DNA of 64,000 nt. Source: an uncultured Rhizobiaceae bacterium (GTDB lineage Bacteria > Pseudomonadota > Alphaproteobacteria > Rhizobiales > Rhizobiaceae). The DNA lies in the NCBI GenBank assembly GCA_951813045.1, contig CATOTF010000002.1, positions 62,001 through 126,000 of the forward strand. The letters are read 5' to 3'. Position 1 is the stretch's first letter, and every line of letters starts with the position of its first letter. Position numbers and translations under genes: made by a program. Below, in pieces: positions 35,850-44,954 of the stretch. The notes under the pieces are model-generated. The model was not told the DNA's origin. It worked only from the letters and a program-made list of their open reading frames with translations, and did no database searches.

Positions 35850-38231
35850 TCAGCCCCCCGATGTTGCCGTTACAGGTTGCGGCTCTCCCGCACCACCGCC
35901 GGAGCTTTTAAAGTAATGCAGCACCATCACTGCGACTGCGACCAGCAATGCCACTCCGTGTATGAGGGGGTCAGAGAACATGATGAGCGAGGCTAATCCC
36001 AGCCTTGATAGTACTTCCCAAGGGGCAAGCTTTGCGCGGTCGAAACGGGCCAATCCGCTTGCCAGCAGATAGAGTGCAAGCCCAAGCCGCAACAGCAGCC
36101 AGGTGAGTGCGCCAAGGTGCAATTGCCCGTCGTAGCCGGGCAAATATTTTGAAGCTGACGGTAGAGCTGTCGGGTCAATGACCGCCGCTTCGATGAGCAG
36201 AACTTCCGGGTACATCGCAAAGACGAACGGGATCACAAACATCACGATGCCGGACCGCACGGCGGAAAAGCCCGTCGCCATAGGTTCAGCTTTGGTGATG
36301 GTTGCCGCCGCGAAGGCGGCGATAGCCACTGGCGGGGTTATCGCGGACGCCACCGCAAAATAGAAAATGAACATGTGGGCGGTGAAGATCGACAGGCCGA
36401 GGCCCGCCAGAACCGGCCCCATGAGCAGTGCGACATTAATGTATGCGGGAACTGCTGGCATGCCCATTCCGAGCAGGACCGCGAGCGCCATTGTGGTGAG
36501 CAGAGCAACGAACTGGAAGAGGCTCGACCCGCTTCCCCCAAGGTCTAGCGACCGCAACCAACCCAGCACATCAATGGCGACGAAGTCTGAAAGGCCGGTG
36601 AGTTTGAGGCAAAAGTCGATGATCGAAACGGCGAGAAACATCAAATAAAGCGTCGAAATCAGCACCCCAGAATCCGATAAGGCGTCGAGTATTTTTCTCG
36701 GTCTGGCGCGTACGTCCGGATCGAGGAACAGCAGGAATATCAGCAGAACGACAGCCCACCAGCCTGCACTACCTGCATCACCGGCTGAATTTTGTAGTAA
36801 TTCGAAAAACCACGGCAGGTTTTGGGCGGTGCAACCGTTTGCATCAATTGTGGTCTGGACACCGAATATGGCTCCAAAAATGCCACAGCCAACGGCCTCT
36901 TTCGGGGTGAGCAGAAGAAACAGAATCAACAGGATCGGTCCAAAAATCATGATCAGATTGACGATGTCACGTCGCGACATAATCATGTCTTCGGTCTTTG
37001 CCCCTATCGCCTCAATGCCCTGTTTACGGGACTGGAATACGGCCGATAAAAACAGGCAGAGGAAATAGGCAAGTGCCGGAATGGTCGCCGCGATAATAAC
37101 CTCGCGGTAAGGTACCGCGGTAAGCGCGGCCAGAACGAACGCGGCAACACCCATGACGGGTGGCATGATCGACCCTCCGGACGAGGCCGCAGCTTCCATG
37201 CCCCCGGCGAAGGTTTTGGAAAAGCCGCGTTTGATCATCATGGGAATGGTCAAGACGCCGGTTGAAAGGACATTGACCACCGGTCCGCCGGAAATTGTGC
37301 CGAACATGGCCGATGAAATGATCGCCGCATGGGCCGGGCCACCGCGCAGTTTACGAGTCCACAGAAAGGCCAGTTTGATCAGAGATTTACCCCCGGCGGA
37401 AGCGCCAAACAGACCGCCCAGTACGATATAGGGGAATACGGTGTTCAGAATAATATCCAGAAAACGACCCAACAGACCGGATGAATTGTTGATCAGGGCG
37501 TCGTGAAGGCGCGGACGCCCATCGCTCAACAGGCGCGGTTCACCACCCAGTTTCGTGATCAGATATTTGTTGATGTCGTCGGCACCGTAGAAATACCACA
37601 CGAGCGCTGTAATGATTGTGTAGGCAGTGATCGCGATGGCAACCAGCACCAGGGGCAGACCCCAGACTTTCACGTTGTAGGACAGGAATATGATAACCGC
37701 GATGCCGATGATCGCGACGAGCCAGCCGCCGGTTGTGTTGATGCATTGCGGGTCTTCCACACTGTCGGGCACCGGAAGTCCGTAAAGCTCGGCAAACTCC
37801 TGTTCTTCCAGAAGGCTTTTGGCGATCAGTTCCGCCCGTTCCCCGGTCATTTGGTCGATGACGCAAACAGCTTCAATTTCCACCAGATAGGTTATGGAAA
37901 TTCCCACTGCGGCGATGACCAGCGCGAGGTCAAGCAGAAGTCCCATTCGGCGTTTGCCCGGCGAATGGTTCGCGAAATCGCGCCAAAGGGAATGTTTGAG
38001 CGCGACGATGATCATCATCACCGCGAAGACGAGCGGATAGAAATATTCGTAAGGGTATTTGCGGAGCGTGAAATCCCGCCAACCGGAAAGCTCAGTCGCT
38101 GCGTTGTCTAGTCCGGGTATGCCGGGCATGGAATTCAACAGGCCGACAATCACCAGCGCCAGCGCTAGCCAATAGACGATCTTCAGGCCCGGATCAGACC
38201 TGCTGTTGGAAAATGTGCCCTCGTCAGACAT
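35850..38231 (-). CDS. TRAP transporter permease, fused 4TM/12TM (DctQM) type
   Basis: A 793-residue membrane protein in which the small DctQ-like and large DctM-like TRAP subunits are fused, the form that works with TAXI receptors. The N-terminal part has about five helices up to about 230. The DctM-like part starts near 260 with FPYIVLGGLFGASAGGKSLI and contains GGPVVNVLSTGVLTIPMM with SSGGSIMPPVMGVAAFV, the ion- and substrate-binding glycine-rich hairpins, and LGMGMPAVPAYINVALLMGP in the second half. It takes up a carboxylate with sodium. Its start lies 81 bp after the TAXI receptor stop, with a strong hairpin between them. Confidence 0.92.
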   Translation of the reverse strand: MSDEGTFSNSRSDPGLKIVYWLALALVIVGLLNSMPGIPGLDNAATELSGWRDFTLRKYPYEYFYPLVFAVMMIIVALKHSLWRDFANHSPGKRRMGLLLDLALVIAAVGISITYLVEIEAVCVIDQMTGERAELIAKSLLEEQEFAELYGLPVPDSVEDPQCINTTGGWLVAIIGIAVIIFLSYNVKVWGLPLVLVAIAITAYTIITALVWYFYGADDINKYLITKLGGEPRLLSDGRPRLHDALINNSSGLLGRFLDIILNTVFPYIVLGGLFGASAGGKSLIKLAFLWTRKLRGGPAHAAIISSAMFGTISGGPVVNVLSTGVLTIPMMIKRGFSKTFAGGMEAAASSGGSIMPPVMGVAAFVLAALTAVPYREVIIAATIPALAYFLCLFLSAVFQSRKQGIEAIGAKTEDMIMSRRDIVNLIMIFGPILLILFLLLTPKEAVGCGIFGAIFGVQTTIDANGCTAQNLPWFFELLQNSAGDAGSAGWWAVVLLIFLLFLDPDVRARPRKILDALSDSGVLISTLYLMFLAVSIIDFCLKLTGLSDFVAIDVLGWLRSLDLGGSGSSLFQFVALLTTMALAVLLGMGMPAVPAYINVALLMGPVLAGLGLSIFTAHMFIFYFAVASAITPPVAIAAFAAATITKAEPMATGFSAVRSGIVMFVIPFVFAMYPEVLLIEAAVIDPTALPSASKYLPGYDGQLHLGALTWLLLRLGLALYLLASGLARFDRAKLAPWEVLSRLGLASLIMFSDPLIHGVALLVAVAVMVLHYFKSSGGGAGEPQPVTATSGG

Positions 38232-38254
38232 GAGATTTCAGCCACCCTGATATA

Positions 38255-38283
38255 AATCAGCCGACCACGGGGATCGGCTGATT
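38255..38283 (-). terminator. Intercistronic hairpin between TAXI receptor and TRAP permease
   Basis: AATCAGCCGA and TCGGCTGATT form a perfect 10-bp stem around a 9-nt loop, placed 28 bp after the receptor stop. There is no T tract, so it is more likely an mRNA-stability or partial-attenuation element that lets the receptor be made in excess over the permease. Confidence 0.65.
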
Positions 38284-38311
38284 AGTGTTTATCGGTTGCG
38301 AATTAAGAAGC

Positions 38312-39361
38312 CTATGGCTTTGCGCAATCGTCGATTTTGTAACCAGCCTCTTCCCATGCGGCGACTGCACCGGCGTGGTATTTTAGCGGGTTGGCACCAC
38401 ACATGCCGGACTTTACTGCATCAACAATACCATAGCCAGCGTTCTTGGCGAACGGGGCCTTGGCTTTCAGCTTATCAAGGGTGTCAATGTGAGCCTTGGT
38501 CAGCGCTTTAGCGAGATCGAACGACATGTTTTTATTGACAATATCGCCGCCAATCGTTGCCAGGCCGCGGAATTTTCCGTCTTCCGATTTTACGGTCACA
38601 CCTTCGGGCATGGTCGCTTCGCTAATGGGAATTTCGAAAGGCGCGGAGCCTGGAGCTCTAAGATATTTTTGAAATGAGTCAGATTCAAACTTGTCTTTCG
38701 GGGTCGACCAAACGGTCATTTTTCCCGAAGATACAGCCTGGGTAAGTCGGCCATCTGGAAACAGTACCGGTAGAACAACAGCATCGGCGGAGCCATCTGT
38801 GATTGTCTTGACCGCTTGGCCCCAGTTGACCTGAACCCCCTTATACCCGTCGCCTTCTTTCAGGCCAGCCGTTAGCTGGATTATTGCACGGGCATTGGTG
38901 ACAGCGGCACCGCGGGGAGGGCCGTTGTAAATGGTTTTCCCATTGAGATCACCCCAGCCGTTGAGCCCCTTAGAGTCATATGCGTACAACGTAAATATTC
39001 CCAAAGTGACGGGATAAAGCGCCCGCAGGTTGGCTGCGAGTTCCGCTCCCTTTTCAGCACCCAGCTTCGAATAAGGGCCACGGCCTTTGGCCAGCAGAAA
39101 CGGTAATATATAGGGTGTGCCAGCAACATCGGTCTTGCCTTCGGCAACATTCTGCACCGAATTGGTCAACGTTTGACCAGCGGCCACCTGAATGTTTGCG
39201 ATGTCTTTTTCAGCGGCAACTTCCGCCAGATGAGCCATGGACAAGTGAATTGATCCGCCCGGTGACGCGGTTTCACCGGTCAGATTTTCTGCTGCCTTTG
39301 CAACCGTCGTTGATAGCAGCGCCGCCATACCGACAGCAATTATTGTCTTCATCGATTTCAT
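38312..39361 (-). CDS. TAXI-family TRAP solute receptor
   Basis: Periplasmic substrate receptor of the TAXI-TRAP class, 349 residues from ATG 39361, which has GGGAGGAAATGAC directly upstream; the 24-codon extension is out. Signal peptide residues 1-23 end AKAAE. SPGGSIHLSMAHLAEVAAE near the mature N-terminus and the GDLNGKTIYNGPPRGAAVTN segment match TAXI proteins, as does the C-terminal KYHAGAVAAWEEAGY. It delivers its ligand to the fused permease encoded next. The ligand is unknown; the neighbouring FAH hydrolase suggests a keto- or dicarboxylic acid. Confidence 0.9.
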   Translation of the reverse strand: MKSMKTIIAVGMAALLSTTVAKAAENLTGETASPGGSIHLSMAHLAEVAAEKDIANIQVAAGQTLTNSVQNVAEGKTDVAGTPYILPFLLAKGRGPYSKLGAEKGAELAANLRALYPVTLGIFTLYAYDSKGLNGWGDLNGKTIYNGPPRGAAVTNARAIIQLTAGLKEGDGYKGVQVNWGQAVKTITDGSADAVVLPVLFPDGRLTQAVSSGKMTVWSTPKDKFESDSFQKYLRAPGSAPFEIPISEATMPEGVTVKSEDGKFRGLATIGGDIVNKNMSFDLAKALTKAHIDTLDKLKAKAPFAKNAGYGIVDAVKSGMCGANPLKYHAGAVAAWEEAGYKIDDCAKP

Positions 39362-39463
39362 GTCATTTCCTCCCAAAAACGAGTTTGTTAATTCAGTCTG
39401 GATTCTATTCTCTGTGGCGCGAGTGTTGCACAAATTAATCGTGAATAAAGCCCCCCGGACGAT

Positions 39464-39483
39464 TTAGTTAATAAGTCAACTAA
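39464..39483. promoter_or_regulatory. Inverted repeat between FAH and TAXI genes
   Basis: TTAGTT-AATAAGTC-AACTAA, 6-bp perfect arms, located in the 137-bp gap between the FAH stop and the TAXI start. It may be an operator for a second promoter serving the transporter genes, for example for the nearby GntR protein. Confidence 0.4.
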
Positions 39484-39498
39484 ATGTCATTGATGTGA

Positions 39499-40362
39499 TC
39501 AGACCGCTTCATCGACTATCGGGTTTCGCAACAGGCCGACGCCTTCGATTTCCACTTCCACCACGTCACCATGCTTCATCCAAAGGGGTGGTTTGCGTGC
39601 ATGGCCGACGCCCGATGGCGTGCCCATGAGAACCACGTCACCCGGCTCCAGCGTAATGCCTTCGGTCAGATAAATCAGGGTTTCCACGACGGGAAACATC
39701 ATCATATCCGTGTTGCTGGATTGTACGGTTTCGCCGTTTAACCGGCACTCAATTTTCAAACCCTTTGCGGCAGATGGCAGTTCGTCCGGTGTCACAAAAT
39801 CCGGGCCGAGCGGACCCGTCTGGTCAAAGTTCTTACCCATGCTCCATTGCACCGTATGGCGTTGATATTCGCGCACCGAACCGTCGTTGGAGCAGGTGTA
39901 ACCGGCGATGCAGTCGAGCGCGTTTTCTTCGGTGAGGTGTTTGGCGCGTTTGCCGATGACGAGTGCGAGTTCGGCTTCATAATCCAGCTGGATGGATTTT
40001 TGCGGGCGAATGACCGGCCTGTTATGGGGCACCATGGAGGTGACACAACGCATGAAGACTGTTGGAAATGCCTGTTTTTCAAAAATACCCTCGTTAACAT
40101 GTTCCATATAATTGAGGCCGAGGCAGAGAATTTTACCGGGGGCAGCGACGGGCAGGAGAAAATCAAGGTCGTCGTAATTTAGCAGAGTTTGATCACCCGC
40201 CTGTTCAGCGGCTGCGGTGAACTCACCCATGCGGTTCTCGTTGATGGCCGTTTGAATATCTCGGGGGGCGCTCGGATTGATGACAGATACATCCACCACA
40301 CCATTTTCCGTCACTACCCCCACTCTTGGGCCGTCTGCCCCTTCAAAAGCAACCAGTCGCAT
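39499..40362 (-). CDS. Fumarylacetoacetate hydrolase (FAH) family protein
   Basis: A 287-residue metal-dependent hydrolase or isomerase of dicarbonyl compounds. The start at 40362 (MRLVAFEG) is preferred because GGAGA lies just upstream; the frame is open 11 codons further. Metal ligands are the two Glu of LDYEAELALVIG and the Asp of GYTCSNDGSVREYQ. Also visible are LCLGLNYMEHVNE and GDVVLMGTPSGVGHAR, the conserved FAH C-terminal motifs. Substrates in the family range from acylpyruvates to homoprotocatechuate products. It begins the operon with the TAXI-TRAP transporter and is divergent from a GntR gene. Confidence 0.9.
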   Translation of the reverse strand: MRLVAFEGADGPRVGVVTENGVVDVSVINPSAPRDIQTAINENRMGEFTAAAEQAGDQTLLNYDDLDFLLPVAAPGKILCLGLNYMEHVNEGIFEKQAFPTVFMRCVTSMVPHNRPVIRPQKSIQLDYEAELALVIGKRAKHLTEENALDCIAGYTCSNDGSVREYQRHTVQWSMGKNFDQTGPLGPDFVTPDELPSAAKGLKIECRLNGETVQSSNTDMMMFPVVETLIYLTEGITLEPGDVVLMGTPSGVGHARKPPLWMKHGDVVEVEIEGVGLLRNPIVDEAV

Positions 40363-40468
40363 GCCATTCTCCAAACGCGTATTGTTATTTTCCAACCCGG
40401 CCGGGCCAGCTTGAGGCGGACCTTATCTGCTGGTGAATTGGCAAACAATCAAAAAACGATATATTCTT

Positions 40469-40486
40469 GATATTTGAAAAAATATC
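40469..40486. promoter_or_regulatory. Candidate GntR operator in the FAH/gntR divergent region
   Basis: GATATT-TGAAAA-AATATC, 6-bp arms, 23 bp before the gntR start and about 107 bp before the FAH start. Position and symmetry suit a site for the adjacent GntR regulator. Confidence 0.45.
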
Positions 40487-40508
40487 TACAAAATTAGGCG
40501 GGAACGAC

Positions 40509-41237
40509 ATGGTTCAAGAGGCTGAATTGGACGCTATTAAGGAAGAAGAGGACGATGGTCTTAGCGTCCCAATGGACGCTGAAGCCAGTTCCACGTCCAT
40601 GACCAGCCGCGCCTACGGGAAATTGCGCGCCGATATCATGTCCGGCACCCTGCAGCCGGGGCGCAAGCTGAAAATTGAGGAGCTTCGCGCCAGTTATGAT
40701 CTTGGCACGAGTCCCATACGCGAAGCGCTGAGCTTGCTGACATCCGACCATTTTGTGGAACGGATAGATCAGCGGGGTTTTCGGGTCGCCAAAGTGAGCG
40801 CGGAGGAGTTCGAGGAATTGCTCAAAACCCGTTGCTGGCTCGAAGAGCGGGCACTACAGGAATCAATCGAAAACGGCTCCCAAGCTTGGGAGGAGCAGGT
40901 GGTTCTGGCAAACTACAGATTGTCGCGCATTCCCCGGTCGCAGGCGGCGGATCATTTTGTCGCGAACGCGAAATGGGAAGCGGCGCATAAGCAATTTCAC
41001 ATGACGATTATCAGCAAATGTGGCTCGTCCATCCTGCTAAAATTCTGCGACCGGCTCTACGACCAGAATGTGCGTTACAGACAATTGTCCGGGACCAAAG
41101 CCTACCCGGCGCGGGATATCGCAGAAGAACACAGCGCCATTTGCGACGCAGTTCTGGCCCGCGACGCGGACCTAGCATCACAGCTTTTGCTAAAACACTA
41201 TCGGCGTACGAGCAAGTTTTTGGATGCGGAGTTGTGA
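40509..41237 (+). CDS. GntR-family regulator, FCD type
   Basis: A 242-residue regulator starting at the ATG at 40509 (MVQEAELD), with GCGGGAACGAC upstream; the longer TTG frame to 40467 has no site. It has an acidic N-terminal extension of about 30 residues, then a winged HTH (IMSGTLQPGRKLKIEELRAS with DLGTSPIREALSLLTSDHFV) and an FCD domain (FHMTIISKCGSSILLKFCDR, EEHSAICDAVLARDADLA). It probably controls the divergent FAH-TAXI-TRAP operon and responds to the transported carboxylate (inference). Confidence 0.88.
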   Translation: MVQEAELDAIKEEEDDGLSVPMDAEASSTSMTSRAYGKLRADIMSGTLQPGRKLKIEELRASYDLGTSPIREALSLLTSDHFVERIDQRGFRVAKVSAEEFEELLKTRCWLEERALQESIENGSQAWEEQVVLANYRLSRIPRSQAADHFVANAKWEAAHKQFHMTIISKCGSSILLKFCDRLYDQNVRYRQLSGTKAYPARDIAEEHSAICDAVLARDADLASQLLLKHYRRTSKFLDAEL

Positions 41238-41259
41238 AATTTCAGCTCGTCGGCTGAGA

Positions 41260-42785
41260 GCTGATTTTGATGAAAAAGTCGGCCTTAAAGTAATCACCAT
41301 TGGCTGATTCAGTTTACCCATTGATTTGGGAGATTGATGCGATGCTGGGACCACGCCAGGAATTTCAATCGGCTTTGTTTTACGAGTTCAATCTCGAAGA
41401 CCACGTGCCTGATGATCATCTATTGCGGTCAATTGACCGGTTTGTTGATCTTGGCGATATGCGGTCGCACCTGCGCCCATTTTACAGCGACATTGGCCGC
41501 CCTTCGGTTGATCCTGAACTGATGATCCGCATGTTGCTGGTCGGATACATCATGGGCATCCGATCTGAGCGACGGTTGTGCGATGAGGTCCATGTGAATC
41601 TTGCCTACAGATGGTTCTGCCGTCTTGATCTAGGCGACCCCGTGCCTGATCAATCGACCTTTTCCAAGAACCGCCATGGCCGGTTTCGAGAGAGCGATCT
41701 GTTCCGGCAATTGTTTGAGAGCGTTGTTACTCGTTGCATTGCTGAAGGTTTAGTTGGTGGAGAGGTGTTTGCGACTGATGCCAGCATTATTCGGGCAGAT
41801 GCCAACAAGCAGAAATCGACACCAAAGGAGGAATGGGACGCATCATCACTCGATCCAGCAACTGTGCCTCGGGCTGTGAAGGAATATCTAGAGGTGCTGG
41901 ATGACGCAGCATTCGGTGCCGCCAGTGAGGTCGAACCTAAGTTCACTTCACGTTCTGACCCTGCTTCCCAATGGACCGGTGCGCTCAAGGGCCCAGCTTT
42001 CTTCGCTTACTCAGACAATTACCTGATCGACACAGATCACGCGATTATCGTGGATGTGGAAGCCAGCCGTTCAATTAGACAGGCCGAGGTTGGTTCTACA
42101 CGCACCATGATCGTACGAACGCGGGAAACGTTTGACCTCTACCCCGAGATACTGGTCGCCGACACAGCTTATGGTTCCGCAGAAAACCTCAACTGGTTGG
42201 TCAACAAAGAAGGTATCCTGCCGCATATTCCAATCATCGATAAGTCGCGACGCAAGGACGGCACTTTTGAGAAAAGCGAGTTTGTCTACGACCACGAAAA
42301 GGACGCTTATATTTGTCCGATCGGATTACCGCTGCGTCCAACCCAACGGGCTTACCGGAATCGAAAATCTCCTGTAGCGGCGGACAATACGATCCGTTAC
42401 CGCGCCAGCAAATATGATTGCCAGGAATGCCTGCTGAAGAAATATTGCTGCCCCAACCAACCCGTCCGCAATGTCGGCCGCCACATTTATGAAGGTGCTC
42501 GTGATTTGGCCCGCGAGCTCTCGCTGACCGACGCTTATGTCGATTCACAACGACGGCGAAAAAAGGTCGAAATGCTGTTTGCCCACCTCAAACGCATCAT
42601 GAAACTCGACCGACTGCGCCTGCGGGGACCAAACGGAGCCAAAGATGAATTCCTTCTCGCAGCAACAGCACAAAACCTCAGAAAACTAGCCAAGTTGATC
42701 CCGCAACCGGTGTGAAACCGGATCGGGAGACGCTCGATCAAACTCCAAAGCCGACTAAAACAAAGCCTTTTTCATCAAAATCAGC
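41260..42785 (+). mobile_element. IS1182-family insertion sequence, apparently complete
   Basis: An element of about 1,526 bp bounded by 19-bp perfect inverted repeats: GCTGATTTTGATGAAAAAG at 41260-41278 and its reverse complement at 42767-42785. It carries one intact transposase gene. No clear target duplication is visible. The left flank contains CAGCTC and GAGCTG arms around 41244-41264, so insertion into or next to a small palindrome (possibly a hairpin after the gntR gene) is likely, as several IS1182 members favour such targets. Confidence 0.85.
41300..42715 (+). CDS. IS1182-family transposase
   Basis: A 471-residue DDE transposase starting at TTG. The N-terminal DUF772-like region contains VDPELMIRMLLVGYIMGIRS and the DQSTFSKNRHGRF segment. 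DDE residues are expected at FATDASIIRADAN (first Asp), EILVADTAYGSAENL (second Asp) and VEMLFAHLKRIMKLDRLRL (Glu of the conserved helix). A four-Cys cluster, YDCQECLLKKYCCP, precedes the last block and is typical of IS1182. The frame is uninterrupted, so the element could be active. The ATG at 41339 (MLGPRQEF) is a possible alternative start. Confidence 0.93.
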   Translation: MADSVYPLIWEIDAMLGPRQEFQSALFYEFNLEDHVPDDHLLRSIDRFVDLGDMRSHLRPFYSDIGRPSVDPELMIRMLLVGYIMGIRSERRLCDEVHVNLAYRWFCRLDLGDPVPDQSTFSKNRHGRFRESDLFRQLFESVVTRCIAEGLVGGEVFATDASIIRADANKQKSTPKEEWDASSLDPATVPRAVKEYLEVLDDAAFGAASEVEPKFTSRSDPASQWTGALKGPAFFAYSDNYLIDTDHAIIVDVEASRSIRQAEVGSTRTMIVRTRETFDLYPEILVADTAYGSAENLNWLVNKEGILPHIPIIDKSRRKDGTFEKSEFVYDHEKDAYICPIGLPLRPTQRAYRNRKSPVAADNTIRYRASKYDCQECLLKKYCCPNQPVRNVGRHIYEGARDLARELSLTDAYVDSQRRRKKVEMLFAHLKRIMKLDRLRLRGPNGAKDEFLLAATAQNLRKLAKLIPQPV

Positions 42786-42864
42786 CCAGAGTTGACTCAT
42801 CCAACGCGTCGCAATTTGAATGGATTACGATCGGTCCCCGTCACTTTAGGCCAAAATCGTTCAA

Positions 42865-43539
42865 TTATTCGCATCCAATGCTAGGTCTATTGAATGTGGT
42901 GACATGTATTTCTTCGTCATTACCCAAATGGCTTTCCTCCACGCCTTTCCCTTGAACTTTTAGGCCGCATGCCACGAATGAATCGATGTGCTCGGGTGTA
43001 AGTACCCAGGGCGGACCGTTGTCGAAGCTCCTTTTTTTCCGGCCCACCTCAGCAACGACAAGGAGTTGACCATAAGGCGCTACAAAATTTGAAATATTCC
43101 GAATAAGTTCGTTTTCATATTTTGGGGGAAGCGCTTGAACCGTAAATATTTCGAGAACGAAATCGAACTTACGCTGCCATTGAGGTTGAATCTCCAAGAG
43201 ATCTGCCTGCTCAAAATTCACTTTTGATTGTGGGAACCGCTCTTTGCAATATTCAATTGCTGTCGCTGAAACGTCAAAGGCCGTGACGTGAAAACCAAGG
43301 GACTCCAGTTCGATGGCATCGTCCCCCATGCCACACCCCACGACTAGTGCTAGCTTCCCGTCTCCATCCTGCGGATATTGGTTCAACCAATTGGCAAAAG
43401 AAGGATGGGTTTTCATATTTGCCCAAGGAACACCCCCACCATCCTTATTGGAACTTGAATACAGCGGTTCAAACCAATTTGAAGGCTGCTCTTCCTGAAT
43501 TGAAAATCGTTTCTGAGTTTCGTTTTTTGAGTTGCTCAT
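42865..43539 (-). CDS. Class I SAM methyltransferase (TPMT/TehB-like)
   Basis: A 224-residue methyltransferase starting at 43539 (MSNSKNETQ) with GAGGCATCT upstream. The SAM motif I is ALVVGCGMGDDAIELESLGF, motif post-I is VTAFDVSATAIEYCKERFPQ, then NFEQADLLEIQ and FDFVLEIFTVQALPP. W-F-E-P-L-Y-S near the N-terminus is typical of thiopurine methyltransferase-like proteins. The substrate is unknown. It is divergent from the MFS gene, and its stop lies 80 bp from the IS1182 right end. Confidence 0.85.
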   Translation of the reverse strand: MSNSKNETQKRFSIQEEQPSNWFEPLYSSSNKDGGGVPWANMKTHPSFANWLNQYPQDGDGKLALVVGCGMGDDAIELESLGFHVTAFDVSATAIEYCKERFPQSKVNFEQADLLEIQPQWQRKFDFVLEIFTVQALPPKYENELIRNISNFVAPYGQLLVVAEVGRKKRSFDNGPPWVLTPEHIDSFVACGLKVQGKGVEESHLGNDEEIHVTTFNRPSIGCE

Positions 43540-43686
43540 AGATGCCTCGAATCTTGTTTGCACTTATTTCTCGATGTAGATTGGCCCGCCGTACTGACCT
43601 CTCGTCGATATCCTAAATTACGATTTCATTCTTCAATAATTTGTAATATCTCTCTGCTTTCGTAATTGATCAAACTGGAGCCATAT

Positions 43687-44823
43687 GTGTCAAAGCTTCG
43701 AACACCTTGGCGTGCTGTTGCAGCCATGTTCATCCTCAATGGCGCACTCTTTGGCATTTGGGCGTCCCGAATTCCCGCAGTTACGAATACGCATCAACTG
43801 ACACCTGGAAACCTTGGTATTCTTCTGTTGCTTATGGCAGCGGGCGCAATCATCGCGTTTCCGATCGCGGGAAGAGCTGCCGACACCATTGGTTGCTCTA
43901 AAGTTACAACGCGAGTTGCCGTGGTGTATGTTGCGTCGCTGGTCTTTATCGCCCTTTCACCAACGATACTCGTTTTGGGCCTTGCTCTTTTCTTTTTTGG
44001 GGCCGTTCATGGAAGTATGGATGTTGCCATGAACGCTTGGGCCGGTGAGGTTGAACGAGCTTCAGACAAACCTGTCATGTCCTCGTTTCACGCAATGTTC
44101 AGCCTCGGCGCAGGGCTTGGTGCTGCCTCTGGATATTTTGCAGCGACATTCGGTCTTTCCATCGCCACGCACTTTCTTTTCTCTGGTGCAGTTTTTGCAG
44201 CTATCACGTTACCTCTGGCGCAGATCAATTGGACTTCGCAGACAGCCTCTCGCGATGCTGCACCGCCCTTGTTCACTCTGCCCAATGGTCCGCTGCTTGC
44301 TGTCGGCCTTGTGGCTTTCTGTGCATCTCTTGGCGAAGGTGCAATGGCTGATTGGAGCGCTATCTTTCTGGTTTCTGCAGCCGGTGTCAGTGAGGCAAGA
44401 GCTGCATTGGGATATACGGTTTTTTCGGTCGCAATGGTGATCATGCGCCTAATGGGCGATCGAATAGTTCATCGCATTGGAACCGTGAATTCTGCTCGAA
44501 TTGCAGGCTTGGCCGCCGCCACTGGCTCCGCCATTGCAATCATGTTCGGTACATTCCCCATGATCCTATTGGGCTTTGCCCTAATGGGAATAGGTTATGC
44601 CGTAGTTATGCCGCTTGCATTTACCCGTGCTGCAAATGACCCTGATATCGCTCCCGGTCAGGCTATCGCAAGCGTCTCCACACTCGGATACGGAGGCATT
44701 CTACTTGGTCCGCCACTGATTGGATTTGCGGCAGAAGTTACATCTATCAGAACTGCATTTATCATCCTGACGGCATTGGCTGTGTTGATTTTTGTATTTG
44801 CCAAAGTTCTCACCAGGAAATGA
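43687..44823 (+). CDS. MFS transporter, YbjJ-like
   Basis: A major facilitator permease of about 378 residues with 12 hydrophobic segments. I place the start at GTG 43687 with CTGGAG 6 bp upstream (TTG at 43666 is the longer option). The first half has NGALFGIWASRIPAVTNTHQ and GRAADTIGCSKVTTRVAVVY; SMDVAMNAWAGEVERASDKP with MSSFHAMFSLGAGLGAASGY is the YbjJ-type pattern. Role in efflux or uptake is unknown. It converges with the intradiol dioxygenase gene. Confidence 0.87.
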   Translation: MSKLRTPWRAVAAMFILNGALFGIWASRIPAVTNTHQLTPGNLGILLLLMAAGAIIAFPIAGRAADTIGCSKVTTRVAVVYVASLVFIALSPTILVLGLALFFFGAVHGSMDVAMNAWAGEVERASDKPVMSSFHAMFSLGAGLGAASGYFAATFGLSIATHFLFSGAVFAAITLPLAQINWTSQTASRDAAPPLFTLPNGPLLAVGLVAFCASLGEGAMADWSAIFLVSAAGVSEARAALGYTVFSVAMVIMRLMGDRIVHRIGTVNSARIAGLAAATGSAIAIMFGTFPMILLGFALMGIGYAVVMPLAFTRAANDPDIAPGQAIASVSTLGYGGILLGPPLIGFAAEVTSIRTAFIILTALAVLIFVFAKVLTRK

Positions 44824-44954
44824 CGGCTTTTACACCCCTGACCGATTATCACTGTCGCATGCTGAACATTGGGGCTGCACCGACACAGTGACTTTGTCCC
44901 CGTTGCCGACCTTGGCGATTGTTCAGTAAAGGTTTGAAATCCGGTCGCTTTGTC

